Shown: positions 45,910-56,190, counted from the stretch's first letter. The stretch is DNA of 64,000 bases from Candidatus Heimdallarchaeota archaeon (GCA_019057815.1 JAHLWR010000007.1:62001-126000); one strand, 5' to 3'. Notes: generated by a model not told the origin, from the letters alone. Program-made: numbers and translations.

Positions 45910-46878
45910 ATGATAGCTATAGAAATGGAGGGTTTAACTAAAGATTTCGGTGCTCTTCGTGCTGTTAATGATTTAGATATAGTAATAGAAGAGTCAGCGA
46001 TTTTTAGCTTGCTCGGACCCAACGGGGCTGGAAAAACGACAACAGTAAGAATGCTCACTGGTTTATTACGTCCTACAATAGGTGGGGCAAAAGTTTTAGG
46101 TTTAGACATATCGGAAAATCTACAAGAAATCAGAAGTCGAGTAGGTCATCTCACTGAAACACCAGCACTTTATGAGCGTTTAACTGTTAGACAGAACCTA
46201 GACTTTTTTGCTAATCTTTACAAAGTTCCAAAAACTGAAATCAAATCAAGAATAGAAGAAATTGTTGATCTATTTGAGTTACCTGAAAAGCTAGACGAAC
46301 CGGCAGGATCACTATCAAAGGGCATGAAGCAAAAAATTGCTATAGCACGTGCAATGTTTCATAAACCTGAGTTAATTTTTCTAGATGAACCTACTGCTTC
46401 ATTGTCTCCTGAATCAGCAAAAGTAGTAAGAGAACAGATTATTAAACTAGCTAAGAAAGAGAAGAGAACCTTTTTCATTTGTACTCATAATTTGTTTGAA
46501 GCAGAGAGACTTTCTACGAGGGTGGGTATAATAAATCATGGAATACTTATTGCGCAAGGATCTCCAGCAGAACTACGAGAAATGCGAAAAGACGAAACTG
46601 TAACTATTATTAGATTTGCTACTTGGGAAAGCAGAATAAAAGAATTTTTTGAAGACATGAATATTGAGATTTTTGAGTATAATCAAGACAAAAAATATGT
46701 TTCAGTTTTTATCAAAGATATCGAAAAACAAACCCCTAGCATTATTAATTCGTTAACTAAGAACAACTTTCAATTAGTTGAGGTAAAGCACGAATTTCCA
46801 TCTTTGGAAAGGATATATTTAGAACTGATCGAATTGGAAGGGGTTCCTCGTGGTGAAAATAATATGGAGGAGAGCTAA
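45910..46878 (+). CDS. ABC transporter ATP-binding protein
   Basis: 322 residues. Walker A is LLGPNGAGKTTTVRML, the Q-loop region has RVGHLTETPALYERLTVRQN, the signature LSKGMKQKIAIARAM is near residue 137, Walker B is LIFLDEPTASLSPES and the switch His is in FICTHNLFEAERL. It belongs to the drug/multidrug-export DrrA-like group, with a C-terminal extension of about 100 residues. The permease gene begins at the base after its stop, so they form an operon. The substrate cannot be told. Confidence 0.88.
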   Translation: MIAIEMEGLTKDFGALRAVNDLDIVIEESAIFSLLGPNGAGKTTTVRMLTGLLRPTIGGAKVLGLDISENLQEIRSRVGHLTETPALYERLTVRQNLDFFANLYKVPKTEIKSRIEEIVDLFELPEKLDEPAGSLSKGMKQKIAIARAMFHKPELIFLDEPTASLSPESAKVVREQIIKLAKKEKRTFFICTHNLFEAERLSTRVGIINHGILIAQGSPAELREMRKDETVTIIRFATWESRIKEFFEDMNIEIFEYNQDKKYVSVFIKDIEKQTPSIINSLTKNNFQLVEVKHEFPSLERIYLELIELEGVPRGENNMEES

Positions 46879-47700
46879 ATGGATTGGGGAAGAGTAAAAA
46901 CTTTAGCGAGAAAAGATCTTCGCGAGATGTTCAAATCAAAATACATTGTATCAGCAGTTATTGGAATGCCAATTCTATTTGCGATATTAATTCCCTTAAG
47001 TACACTATATCCACTTGTTGTTATCGATTCAAGCGATTTTGAGGGAGATGAGGAACTTCCTGTTTCCATAACAAATTTACTCTCACGAATAGTTCCGAAT
47101 TGGGATGATGTTGGAACAAAAGGTCAAATATTAATAATGACGGCTTACTTAATGTACATTATAGTTCTTTTGATACCTATTATTTTACCAGCTGTTACAG
47201 CGTCTGAAACGATTATAGGAGAGAAAGAAAGAAAAACAATGGAAGCTTTGCTAGTTTCACCTTTATCTGAAACAGAACTAGTAACAGGAAAGATTCTATC
47301 TTCATTCATCCCCTCAATTGCAGGAACTGCTTTTGCAGCGCTTATTTATGGTATAATTACAAATATCCTTATCTATCCATATATTGATACAATTCTATTT
47401 CTTGATACATTACCAATAGTTTTTCTTTTTATAATTGCACCTCTGTTGTCAATCTTATCAGTAGAACTGATGATATTGATTTCCACAAGAGTAACAAGTG
47501 TAAGAGACGCATATCAATTAGGTTCGTTAGTTGTTTTACCTTTAGTCATGCTAATAGTCGGAGTAGTTGTTGCTTACATTTTTATCTCAGTATATGCATT
47601 GATAGCTGCGGTAGCAATATTGCTTATATTGTGTGCAATATTTTTCAAAATAGCTACAAATATATTTGATAGAGAAAGAGCAATAGTGAAACTAGTTTAG
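46879..47700 (+). CDS. ABC-2-type transporter permease
   Basis: 273 residues with about six hydrophobic segments: one near residue 25-45 (SAVIGMPILFAILIPLSTLY), then about 95-115, 150-170, 180-200, 215-240 and 240-260. Between helices 2 and 3 is the ABC-2 landmark SETIIGEKERKTMEALLVSP followed by LSETELVTGKIL. It pairs with the ATPase directly upstream (no intervening bases), giving an exporter. Confidence 0.85.
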   Translation: MDWGRVKTLARKDLREMFKSKYIVSAVIGMPILFAILIPLSTLYPLVVIDSSDFEGDEELPVSITNLLSRIVPNWDDVGTKGQILIMTAYLMYIIVLLIPIILPAVTASETIIGEKERKTMEALLVSPLSETELVTGKILSSFIPSIAGTAFAALIYGIITNILIYPYIDTILFLDTLPIVFLFIIAPLLSILSVELMILISTRVTSVRDAYQLGSLVVLPLVMLIVGVVVAYIFISVYALIAAVAILLILCAIFFKIATNIFDRERAIVKLV

Positions 47701-47709
47701 CTCCCTTTT

Positions 47710-48225
47710 CTACCATTTATTGTAATGTATCCTTTCTTCTTCGAATCTATCAGCTGGTGGCTTCTCTTCGTCTGGATGACCTATAGGTATAACATTCAAA
47801 GGAATAATATGGTCTGGTAAATGTAACAACTCACGAACATTTTTAACCATTTCCTCATTAGGATAAATTCCGCACCATACAGCTCCTAGTCTTTTTGCAT
47901 GAACAGCTAATAGTATGTTTTGCGTGGCTGCTGAACAGTCTTGTACCCAGTAACCTCTTTGTATATCTCCTCTTGGTTTATCCTTTTCCATATCTCCGCA
48001 AACAACTATAGCAACAGGAGACTGCAAAATCATTTGAGTATATTTATGGAATTGAGGAAATTTATCTAGTATTTTTCTCTTAGTAATTACAACAAATGCC
48101 CATGTTTGTCTATTCGCTGCTGATGGAGCACTCATAGCAGCTTCAAGAATTTCTATTATATCTTGCTTGTCAATCTTTTCATTGGTAAATTTCCTTATAC
48201 TTCGTCTTCCTTTAATAAAATCCAT
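47710..48225 (-). CDS. Nitroreductase-family FMN oxidoreductase
   Basis: 171 residues from ATG 48225, which has GGTGA just upstream; the longer frame to 48240 is unlikely. FIKGRRSIRKFTNEKI is the FMN-binding start, SAPSAANRQTWAFVVIT is the phosphate-binding segment, and CSAATQNILLAVHAKRLGAV followed by WCGIYPNEE are family landmarks. It probably reduces quinones, flavins or nitro compounds with NAD(P)H. It is convergent with the ABC operon. Confidence 0.85.
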   Translation of the reverse strand: MDFIKGRRSIRKFTNEKIDKQDIIEILEAAMSAPSAANRQTWAFVVITKRKILDKFPQFHKYTQMILQSPVAIVVCGDMEKDKPRGDIQRGYWVQDCSAATQNILLAVHAKRLGAVWCGIYPNEEMVKNVRELLHLPDHIIPLNVIPIGHPDEEKPPADRFEEERIHYNKW

Positions 48226-48320
48226 TTTATCACCAGTCAAATATTCGCTATATCAGTTTTAAATTTTTCTGGGCTTATCCAAAGCAAAAGTTTCAATAAC
48301 TTCAGTATTTATCTTATCTT

Positions 48321-49235
48321 ATGGAATTAGGACTTTCTATTCCCATCAAGATGAAACTTGAACAACAAGTAGATTACACAAAGAGAGCACAAGAAATTGG
48401 TATTAACCATATCTGGGTAGGAGACAACCCTCCAATCAACAATGCTTTTCTCACAATTGCCCAGCTTGCATGTAAAGTTAAAGAAATAGAGTTCTGGACA
48501 GGAATCACTTCACCTTTCTATTATATCCCTGAAGTACTAATTGCACAAAGTAGAGATTTATCTTATAACTACCAGAATAGATTCGGTTTAGCTCTAGGAA
48601 TTGGAAACAGTCAACTTTTTAGCACTAAAAATGGTTTATTCCAATCTTTTGTCAATAAAATTGGAATCCTTAATAAATTGAGAGAAGAGCACAATATCAA
48701 ACATGAGATAAATTTTCCATTAGGTATTGGAGGGTTAGGAAATAAAATGTGTAAATTTGCCCTAAATTCTTCTGATATACTACTATTAAATAGTACATCT
48801 GAACATGATTTAGACAGAATAGGCAAAATCTTTGCAGAACTTGAAGGTGTTCAAAAAGAAGAATGTAAGATTTATACCTATGGTATGTTTCAAGTATTAA
48901 AAGAAAATACAGAAATTTCTTTAACAACATGGAACATCACAAAGGATATTGCCAAAGGGTGCTCAAATTCTATTCTCAAATCTCATGAATATAGTAGTGC
49001 AATGATCTCAAAAATCCGTGACTTGCCTTGGGAAAGAATGAACAATATCCCTAAAGGAGAGCTAAAAGAAATAGTATATGATTATGCTATTGTTGGTGAA
49101 GAAGAACAAATACTAGAAAAAATAGATTCTCTAGTATTGAATAGAAATAATTGCAATATGAAAGGTTTAGTTTTAGGATGGATATACTCTGAAGATCAAT
49201 GGGATTTCATAAAAAAAATAAGAAAAAAAGTGTAG
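48321..49235 (+). CDS. Luciferase-like (F420/FMN-dependent) oxidoreductase
   Basis: 304 residues of the bacterial-luciferase TIM-barrel family. Landmarks are the start MELGLSIPIKMKLEQQVDYT, the strand INHIWVGDN, the region RFGLALGIGNSQL and a typical C-terminal segment (IVGEEEQILEKIDSL, as in related VGTPEEVAEKI). Related archaeal proteins include methylene-H4MPT reductase (Mer) and F420-dependent dehydrogenases; identity with Mer is not close enough to name it. A link to Mtd (15631) through F420 is possible. Confidence 0.7.
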   Translation: MELGLSIPIKMKLEQQVDYTKRAQEIGINHIWVGDNPPINNAFLTIAQLACKVKEIEFWTGITSPFYYIPEVLIAQSRDLSYNYQNRFGLALGIGNSQLFSTKNGLFQSFVNKIGILNKLREEHNIKHEINFPLGIGGLGNKMCKFALNSSDILLLNSTSEHDLDRIGKIFAELEGVQKEECKIYTYGMFQVLKENTEISLTTWNITKDIAKGCSNSILKSHEYSSAMISKIRDLPWERMNNIPKGELKEIVYDYAIVGEEEQILEKIDSLVLNRNNCNMKGLVLGWIYSEDQWDFIKKIRKKV

Positions 49236-49245
49236 GGTTATCCAC

Positions 49246-50778
49246 TTAGTCCTCTTCTTCATCAGGTATTTGATCTATTTCATCAGGTATTTGATCTATT
49301 TCATCAGGTATTTGATCTATTTCATCAGGTATTTGATCTATTTCATCAGGTAAGTATGTTTCTTTCTCTTCTTTCTCTTTGAAAATTCTGCTTTTTACAT
49401 TATTAAACATAGTAACAGTTTTATCGTAGTTATTTTTCGATTGTTTCTTTACAAAGGAAATAAAAGAATTTGTACCTTTCTTCAGACCCTGATAAGCTTT
49501 AATCGAATACTCCTTAAAGCTTTGATAGTTTTTCTTAGAAAACTCTTTCACACTTTCCCAGAAATCAGCGAAACTGAACGCTTTAAAATGATTTAAGAAA
49601 TCATGGAGAAAATTGACCTCATCATTTAATTCTATTGCATTTATAATTTCATCAAATAACTCTGAGGTTAGAGTATCTTTTGAAGGAGCTACTACCAATT
49701 TTTCGTCATTTAGCTTGAGTTGCGGAAAATTACCTATAGACATCGAGAGTTTAAATGTCCCTCTTTTCTTAATTTTGAGCATTTTGATTGCGTTCTTAAC
49801 TTTAATACCATCACTTGATGATAACTCTTTTATTGCGTTTATTTGATCAAGTTTTTTGGCCAACGAAGTGGTGTTTACTTTAATAGTTTGAACAATTTCT
49901 GATAATTTGTTTTTGTTAGTGTTAAACAGTTTATCCAAATCTTTTACATTCTTTAAGAAGTCTTTAGAATACCCTTTCCTTGGTACTGTAATCTTTAATG
50001 TACGCATTTCTTCCAATCTGGAAGTAGATTTTTCTACGAAATCGTTTCCCTTAATAACTAATTCACTTGTTTGCTTCGCATCTAAAGCTTTATTGATAAC
50101 TTCACCAATCTCTATCAATTTACTTGATTCTACTTTCAACAATTCCATTTTACATGTTCGAAGAATTAAACTGTACTCTCCTACTTCAATTTCTATATCT
50201 ATAATTCTCTCTTCCAGATATGAATATAAATCTGTAACATCAAATGATCCACTTATTAGCTTTTCATAATCATCCCTCAACTCATTTATTCTTCCACTTA
50301 TTTCTGATATTGAATCGCTGTAAATTTGACTTTTTTCTAATATTTCTTTGAAAGATAAATCTTTTAGAAATGCTAATTTTGCTTGAATATCATCCTTTAT
50401 TCTAGGAACCATGCTTTCGATGTGTTGTTTCCTTTTAGCCATTAGTAATGTATCTAAGCGATGAGAATCTTTTCCTAGTTTATCAGATGTTAGAAAAACT
50501 CTTTGGTACAATTTGTAAACAAGTTCATTCAATAGAAGATCATTAATGTATTTGTTCGTTAACTTCTCTAATTCCTTAACCAAAGGTTGAATATTTGCAA
50601 TATGTTCAAGATTCTTAAGATAATGAGACTTTACTTCTTCATAGCTATATTTCCTGCTGTTCTTATAAATTTCTAGAGTTGTTTCAAAATCATACTCAAT
50701 TGCTCTCATTAGTATTTCTGAATCTTGCTTTATTTCCTTCAACTTTTTTGGAAAGGGTCTAAGTGTACCAGGTATCAA
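49246..50778 (-). CDS. Helical coiled-coil protein with repetitive acidic tail, last gene of the DNA-end operon
   Basis: 510 residues, mostly helical with several coiled-coil stretches, no recognised domain. After a Lys-rich segment (RIFKEKEEKETYL) the tail repeats PDEIDQI four times and ends PDEEED. It lies 165 bp downstream of rad50 on the same strand, so it may belong to the same transcription unit. The start is TTG 50778 (GTGA upstream), otherwise an internal ATG about 23 codons in. A role in DNA-end processing is suggested by position only; a structural or scaffold role is equally possible. Confidence 0.5.
   Translation of the reverse strand: MIPGTLRPFPKKLKEIKQDSEILMRAIEYDFETTLEIYKNSRKYSYEEVKSHYLKNLEHIANIQPLVKELEKLTNKYINDLLLNELVYKLYQRVFLTSDKLGKDSHRLDTLLMAKRKQHIESMVPRIKDDIQAKLAFLKDLSFKEILEKSQIYSDSISEISGRINELRDDYEKLISGSFDVTDLYSYLEERIIDIEIEVGEYSLILRTCKMELLKVESSKLIEIGEVINKALDAKQTSELVIKGNDFVEKSTSRLEEMRTLKITVPRKGYSKDFLKNVKDLDKLFNTNKNKLSEIVQTIKVNTTSLAKKLDQINAIKELSSSDGIKVKNAIKMLKIKKRGTFKLSMSIGNFPQLKLNDEKLVVAPSKDTLTSELFDEIINAIELNDEVNFLHDFLNHFKAFSFADFWESVKEFSKKNYQSFKEYSIKAYQGLKKGTNSFISFVKKQSKNNYDKTVTMFNNVKSRIFKEKEEKETYLPDEIDQIPDEIDQIPDEIDQIPDEIDQIPDEEED
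49259..49352. repeat. In-frame 21-bp tandem repeat, 4.5 units
   Basis: Four identical 21-bp units (TCATCAGGTATTTGATCTAT plus T) occupy 49259-49342 and a partial fifth runs to about 49352. Each unit encodes seven residues (DEIDQIP, read on the minus strand), so unit number can change without a frameshift. Units are identical at DNA level, indicating recent expansion. Confidence 0.9.
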
Positions 50779-50943
50779 ACTTTTTCACTAAAAAAATTAT
50801 ATTATTAGAACTATAATAAATATTTCCCAATCAATCGCAAATTAGGACATTATTTTTGTTCGAAGAGCGACTTCTTAATTCTTCTAGTTTTACTAAAGCA
50901 TAACAATTTATTAAGAGAAAAAAAAACTTATTTTAGCGTTAAT

Positions 50944-53076
50944 CTATTCTTCAGCTTCTATCTCTATTTCTGTTGGTGATTCATAGAAGTTTATTTTACT
51001 TCCAGTCGATGTTTTTTCTACTGTTATCGTTGGTGTTCTTAAGTCTCTGCGAATGTTTGTATGGGTTATTAGGAAAATCTGAGTGAATTTCTTTTCTGCA
51101 ACTAAACCTTCAACAACTTTCGAACGACGGTGTTCATCTAAAGACCCTAATGGCTCGTCTAGAATTAAAATGTCCATTTGTGGAGGGTTATATGGGGAGC
51201 TTTTGAGAGGTTTGATTCGTTTTAAAAGATCACAGAGTCCTATTCTCATACCTAGACCTATTGCTGCTCTATCTCCCCCTGAAAGCAGATTCTGACTTTT
51301 GATGAAACCATCTACTTCATCTTTTATACTCATATTCAAAGTTTTTACTTTTGTTGCTTCTAGATAAAGTTGTGAATATTGCCCTCTTGTAAAATTATAT
51401 ATGTAGTCACTTGTTGAATCTTGAATTCCAGCTAACAATCTGTTAGATATTATATCTTCAACAATGAAACCTTCTACATACTTTTCTACTGATTTCAATA
51501 GACTTATTTCACTTCTAATCTTTTCACTTTCTTTCTCTTTTTTCTTGTTAGATTCTATTTGATCCTCTAATTTCAATATTTGTTGATTCTTTTCCTTAAT
51601 TTCTCTAATGTTTCTTTCTTTATTGGTTTCTACATTGCTTTTTTCTCTATCAAGTTCAACTATTTTACTATACAAATCGTCAAACTTTTCTAGATTGTAC
51701 TTCTTTGCAATATCTTTAACTTCAGAAACACCAAATTTCTTTACTTTAGTAGTTAATTCCGTAGAAAGAATGTTTGTGTCTTTAAGTAAATTCTCATAAT
51801 CATGAAAAATAGTTTCTAAACGTGTTATTTCATCTCTTATATCTCTTAAGGTTCTGGTTTTCTGTTTTATAGAATCTACATCGATATCCAGAGCTTTAAT
51901 TTTCTTGTTTCTTTGTTGGATGCCTTCTTTTAGTGTAGGAATGTCTCTACTAGCTCTGCTAATTAAATCATCCCTACGTTCATTATTGATTTCTTGTTCA
52001 CACACATCACATCTTGCCATTTCTTCAGTACTGGAAAATCTTTCAAGACTCTCTTTTCGTTTCTCTAGTATATCGAGTTCTTTCCCTTTCTCTGCAATTT
52101 CTTCTAGTATTTTTTTCTGTTTTTTTTGGATATTGGTTGTTTCTTCTTCTAATTTTACAGTTTCAGTATCAATTTGTGCTAATTTTTGATTAACTTTCTT
52201 TTCAGATATTGGTAGCTCAATACCATATTTACCCGCAATTGTTTCAACAATCCCTAATTTAGAAGATATTCTCCCATTTTGTGTATCTATATTGTCTACT
52301 ATTTTTTGTATGTCTTGAACTTCTTTTAAATCAGGATATTGCTCGATTTCTTCATCCAATTCTACGATTTTTCCCTCTAATATCTTTGTATTTTCTTTAA
52401 CTTCAGCTATTTTAGCTTTTAAATCTTGAATTTCTTCTGTAATATCTTCAGTTGTTCGTTTGACTATATAATCCGTTAAATCATCTTCTAATGTATTAAC
52501 ATGTTTTTTTACTACTATATTCACTCGATCCTTATAATAATCCAAGCTAAAAAGCTCATAAATTATATCCCTGAGCTCTGCTCCTTTTGCTTCTGCAAGT
52601 TGTTGAATCTGACCTTGTCTAACTATAAGAGTGTTTAGAGCACTGGTTCGATTTATATTAAACAAAGAATTGATTTTAGCTTCAACATCAATAACACCTT
52701 CCGCAACTAGTCTTATTGGATTTTCAGATATTCCTTGCAAAGCTTCCTTTTCATCAAGTTCCGATAACTTTGCATTCACAGGCTTCTTTTTACCGTGCTC
52801 TCTCTGGATAAGATAATAGTGATTATTTATCTCAAAAGCGACTTCTACGTCTGTTTCAGACCTACCATAATGTATTAAATCATCTTTAATACCTATTTCT
52901 TTTGATTTAGCAGCATCATAAAAAAACGCATAGAATATTGCATCAAACAAACTAGATTTACCAGTTGAATTATTACCTTCAACAAAAATCAATCCGTCGG
53001 GAAAAATCCCCTCTTCTGGAAGCTGTAACGTTTTGAAACATTTGAAATTTCTTAAATTAATCCACAATATTCGCAT
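50944..53076 (-). CDS. rad50: Rad50 ATPase of the Mre11-Rad50 complex
   Basis: 710 residues from ATG 53076 (GGTGA upstream). Walker A is VEGNNSTGKSSLFDAIF, the zinc-hook CDVC lies near residue 360 inside two coiled-coil arms, the signature is NLLSGGDRAAIGLGMRIG and Walker B/D-loop is DILILDEPLGSLDEHRR. It is shorter than typical archaeal Rad50 (about 880), so the arms are short. It works with Mre11 in sensing and trimming DNA double-strand breaks. Its start is 11 bp after the mre11 stop. Confidence 0.9.
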   Translation of the reverse strand: MRILWINLRNFKCFKTLQLPEEGIFPDGLIFVEGNNSTGKSSLFDAIFYAFFYDAAKSKEIGIKDDLIHYGRSETDVEVAFEINNHYYLIQREHGKKKPVNAKLSELDEKEALQGISENPIRLVAEGVIDVEAKINSLFNINRTSALNTLIVRQGQIQQLAEAKGAELRDIIYELFSLDYYKDRVNIVVKKHVNTLEDDLTDYIVKRTTEDITEEIQDLKAKIAEVKENTKILEGKIVELDEEIEQYPDLKEVQDIQKIVDNIDTQNGRISSKLGIVETIAGKYGIELPISEKKVNQKLAQIDTETVKLEEETTNIQKKQKKILEEIAEKGKELDILEKRKESLERFSSTEEMARCDVCEQEINNERRDDLISRASRDIPTLKEGIQQRNKKIKALDIDVDSIKQKTRTLRDIRDEITRLETIFHDYENLLKDTNILSTELTTKVKKFGVSEVKDIAKKYNLEKFDDLYSKIVELDREKSNVETNKERNIREIKEKNQQILKLEDQIESNKKKEKESEKIRSEISLLKSVEKYVEGFIVEDIISNRLLAGIQDSTSDYIYNFTRGQYSQLYLEATKVKTLNMSIKDEVDGFIKSQNLLSGGDRAAIGLGMRIGLCDLLKRIKPLKSSPYNPPQMDILILDEPLGSLDEHRRSKVVEGLVAEKKFTQIFLITHTNIRRDLRTPTITVEKTSTGSKINFYESPTEIEIEAEE

Positions 53077-53087
53077 TTTATCACCTA

Positions 53088-54359
53088 TCAATCCTCGCTT
53101 TCTGTACTATGTTCTGGCACAGAAAAAACCTCTTCTATAATTTTAGCCCCCTTTTCAATGAAAACTTTCGCTAATTCTTGATTATCCAAATTCAGATCTC
53201 TTATATACCTTTCAAAGTCCTTAACTGGGTCATCAATAAGATATTCTTTTATTTTCGCACCCTTTTTCAAACTTGTAGGAGCAGTTCTAACAAGATCTTT
53301 TGCATCCCATCTGAATTCTAAAATATTATATTTTGCTGAAAATGTTTTACTGCGAATATCATCCAATTTGTCCTCCATCCTCCACCAATCTTTAAGGAAT
53401 ATAGTTCCTTCAAAAGTTATTTTTAGCCTAGAAGCTGTTTCTCCATTAAAAGGTTGTTCAAAATCTTTTAGTATTTCATAAACACTGCTTTCTAAATCAA
53501 TAACTGAAGAATCTGTTGTCAGTTTGATATTTTTCTGAATCATAGTTCTTTTGGAGTCTATATTCTTTTGGATGATTATTGGGTCCTTACCCTTTTGAAT
53601 GTCAACCTCAAGAAAACCTTTTTGCTGATTCCTCTCTGCGAAAGTGTATTTTTCTGTGCTTCCTGCTTGCCACATATTCTTTTTTATTCTCTGTTGTTTG
53701 TGATCATGACCTAAGGCAACATAATCATAATCATATTGGAAAATAAGATTGAGTAAGTCTATTCCTCTTGTCATTCCATGAGCTACAGCTATTGAAATTT
53801 TCGAATTATCTGGTTCTTGATTGTTTCGCACCCAGTTTTCATAAGAGTCTTCAAGACTTTGCAAATTTCCAAATTTCAAATAGGGGAACAAATAGAACTT
53901 AACATCGTCAAATTCAATAATAAGCGGATTGTTATCAAAAATAGCTTGCTTCAAGTGATAATTTGTGGCCAAGAAAAACATTTTAGGGAATGCTTCTTTT
54001 AGAAATTCAAGAGTGCTGTAATTTCTAGTTAAATATGTTCCGTGATTACCATCAATTGTAATGAAAGGAACTTTGTTTTCAGTTTTTTCAAAAAATTCTC
54101 GAAGCACTTTAATAACAAAAGCTCGTGAATATTCTGTAGGTCCAACAAGATTCCTTCCTACTGGAACATCAAACAAATCACCTGAATGAACTACATAATC
54201 AGGTTTGATTTCAGCTGCTTTTTCCATAGCTTTATGGAAACCTTTACAATAGTCCTCTTCTATCCAAGTTAATCGATTGTTGATTTTCCAGGAGTCTTTG
54301 ACGTTTTTAAATCGTCTATGAGATACATGTGTGTCTGAGAGATGAACAATTTTGACCAT
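53088..54359 (-). CDS. mre11: Mre11 nuclease
   Basis: 423 residues from ATG 54359 (GGTG upstream). The phosphoesterase motifs are all visible: VHLSDTHVSHR, VHSGDLFDVP, TIDGNHGTYL (GNHG rather than GNHD), IAVAHGMTRG and VALGHDHKQQ. They form the two-manganese site for 3-prime exonuclease and endonuclease activity. The C-terminal part binds Rad50. It sits between herA and rad50 in a compact operon. Confidence 0.9.
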   Translation of the reverse strand: MVKIVHLSDTHVSHRRFKNVKDSWKINNRLTWIEEDYCKGFHKAMEKAAEIKPDYVVHSGDLFDVPVGRNLVGPTEYSRAFVIKVLREFFEKTENKVPFITIDGNHGTYLTRNYSTLEFLKEAFPKMFFLATNYHLKQAIFDNNPLIIEFDDVKFYLFPYLKFGNLQSLEDSYENWVRNNQEPDNSKISIAVAHGMTRGIDLLNLIFQYDYDYVALGHDHKQQRIKKNMWQAGSTEKYTFAERNQQKGFLEVDIQKGKDPIIIQKNIDSKRTMIQKNIKLTTDSSVIDLESSVYEILKDFEQPFNGETASRLKITFEGTIFLKDWWRMEDKLDDIRSKTFSAKYNILEFRWDAKDLVRTAPTSLKKGAKIKEYLIDDPVKDFERYIRDLNLDNQELAKVFIEKGAKIIEEVFSVPEHSTESED

Positions 54360-54368
54360 TTTTTGCAC

Positions 54369-56180
54369 CTAAAGAATTGGAGCTTTTGTTTTTTCTCTTG
54401 CTTTCTTTACATTTAGTTTTTGATAAGGGTTTGTAAAAAAGGGCAACTCATTTTCAATGTATAGAGGAACATTACTTACTTTTACAGGTAAAGGAATATT
54501 TCTAAGAGAGTTAGTGAATATTGCTTCGCCACGTGATAAAACCTTGAACTCATGCTCATAGCCTGCTATATTATTACTTGCATTGATAATTGCTTGACGG
54601 ATTTCTATTTCATTTCCTAACATCAAATTGAGTTCTGTATTTGTATTTGCAAGAATTATATGTTCCATAGAGGAGATATTCTGAGTGATGAGAAGCATAC
54701 CAATATTAAATTTCCTTCCTTGTCTGGAAATATCGATGAATACATTTCCTTCCTTAGACATTTGAGAACCCAAAATACTAGGAGCTTCTTCAATAGTTAG
54801 CATGATTACAGGTAATTTATCAATTGTTTTCATTCGATAATCAGAACCATCTTTATCAGCTGTATAGAGCTCCTTCAAACTGAATTTAGAAGAAGGATTA
54901 TCTCCTAACAATTCACTTGCAATGGTTTTTGGTAGCCTTTGGTAAACTTGATCTTTAAATTGGCTCCATTTTGTAGATGACAGTAAAGATTGTCTTATGG
55001 ACAATAATGTCCTTGCTAACATAGTAATTACAATAAATTGTTCTGTTGATGAGAGCAAGGCTGTGCTGAAGTTATAGAAGCATCCTCTTTCAATGTTATA
55101 AACTATTTCTGCAAGATCACTATACTTGTTCTCAGTAAAAATTGAAGAACGTGTAATAGGATAGAGTCTTCTTTTTACAGCACTAATTGTCCCCTTCACA
55201 AAGGATGTAACTTCAGCTTCCGATTCTTTTTCTATTGCAGTTACCCAGTCTTCATTCGTGACTGCTTTCATAGACATATATCCCAACATTTGATCTGTTA
55301 CAGTCATAACTGATGTTATATCGCTTACAGAAAGATCTTCTCTTCTAATTCGTATTGGTTGTGCATATTTTTGCATCTCTTTGGAGACACCACTCAAATC
55401 TCTAGTTAAATAGAACTTGTCAGCGAAAATGGAATCATAAACCTCATTACCTGCTTTTATCGTAGCATCTGCTATATCAATCAATCCATACCTTTTGTCT
55501 TCGTGTCTTAGACCTCTCATATACTCATCATGGACATCTATCATGAAGACAGAAACTCTTTTCTTCATCTCCTCTTGCTTGATAAATCTAACAATGTTAT
55601 TTTTAAGAGCAGAAGTTATGAATGTAAGCATGAAAAAAGATTTTCCAGCACCTGTTGTACCTGCTACTTGTACATGCATTGGCAGTGATTCAATATCAAT
55701 TTTAATGGGTAAATCTAAAGTTTTTGTTCCAATAAGCAGCTTACCTATTTCCAGATCTTGACCTATTTCTTTTTCTAATAGAAGTTCTAATGCTTCAGGA
55801 CAGTCAGCACCTCTATGAACTGCAGAGAAATGAGGAGGTAGAGAGCGGGGTTTTTTGAAAATCCATTTGTTTGAATCTGCGTCAAGTTCGCTGTATCCCA
55901 TTAATAGACCATGCACTTTTACTAGTTTTTCAGATTCAACTCTAGCTATGTAAGCTTCTCTATTCTTTAGAAAATTAGCAGCTATAGCTGATAAATCTTG
56001 AATATTTCTCAAAATATTCTCATAATTCATAATTCTAAACATATACATTTTCTTTCCAGTAGGAGGCTTGATGATCAAAATTTCGCCTATTTCAAAACGA
56101 ATATCAGAACAAACAATTTTTAGAAATGAGATATCTCCTTCTGCTAAAACACCTATCGGTTCACTTAATTGTAACGACAT
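54369..56180 (-). CDS. herA: HerA DNA translocase
   Basis: 603 residues. An N-terminal beta-barrel (HAS barrel; PIGVLAEGDISFLKI) leads into the FtsK/HerA ATPase: Walker A QVAGTTGAGKSFFMLTF near residue 174, Walker B LPVIMLTIEEAPSIL, a sensor-like LLITQNISSMEHIILANTNT, and an arginine-containing C-terminal region. HerA hexamers pump DNA into the NurA nuclease during end resection. GGTGA precedes ATG 56180. It lies 10 bp after nurA and about 10 bp before mre11. Confidence 0.92.
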   Translation of the reverse strand: MSLQLSEPIGVLAEGDISFLKIVCSDIRFEIGEILIIKPPTGKKMYMFRIMNYENILRNIQDLSAIAANFLKNREAYIARVESEKLVKVHGLLMGYSELDADSNKWIFKKPRSLPPHFSAVHRGADCPEALELLLEKEIGQDLEIGKLLIGTKTLDLPIKIDIESLPMHVQVAGTTGAGKSFFMLTFITSALKNNIVRFIKQEEMKKRVSVFMIDVHDEYMRGLRHEDKRYGLIDIADATIKAGNEVYDSIFADKFYLTRDLSGVSKEMQKYAQPIRIRREDLSVSDITSVMTVTDQMLGYMSMKAVTNEDWVTAIEKESEAEVTSFVKGTISAVKRRLYPITRSSIFTENKYSDLAEIVYNIERGCFYNFSTALLSSTEQFIVITMLARTLLSIRQSLLSSTKWSQFKDQVYQRLPKTIASELLGDNPSSKFSLKELYTADKDGSDYRMKTIDKLPVIMLTIEEAPSILGSQMSKEGNVFIDISRQGRKFNIGMLLITQNISSMEHIILANTNTELNLMLGNEIEIRQAIINASNNIAGYEHEFKVLSRGEAIFTNSLRNIPLPVKVSNVPLYIENELPFFTNPYQKLNVKKAREKTKAPIL

Positions 56181-56190
56181 TTTTTCACCT

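Noticed and set aside
49259-49352. Short tandem repeat as CRISPR or origin iterons
   Set aside because: Head-to-tail 21-bp units without spacers, in frame with the coding sequence.
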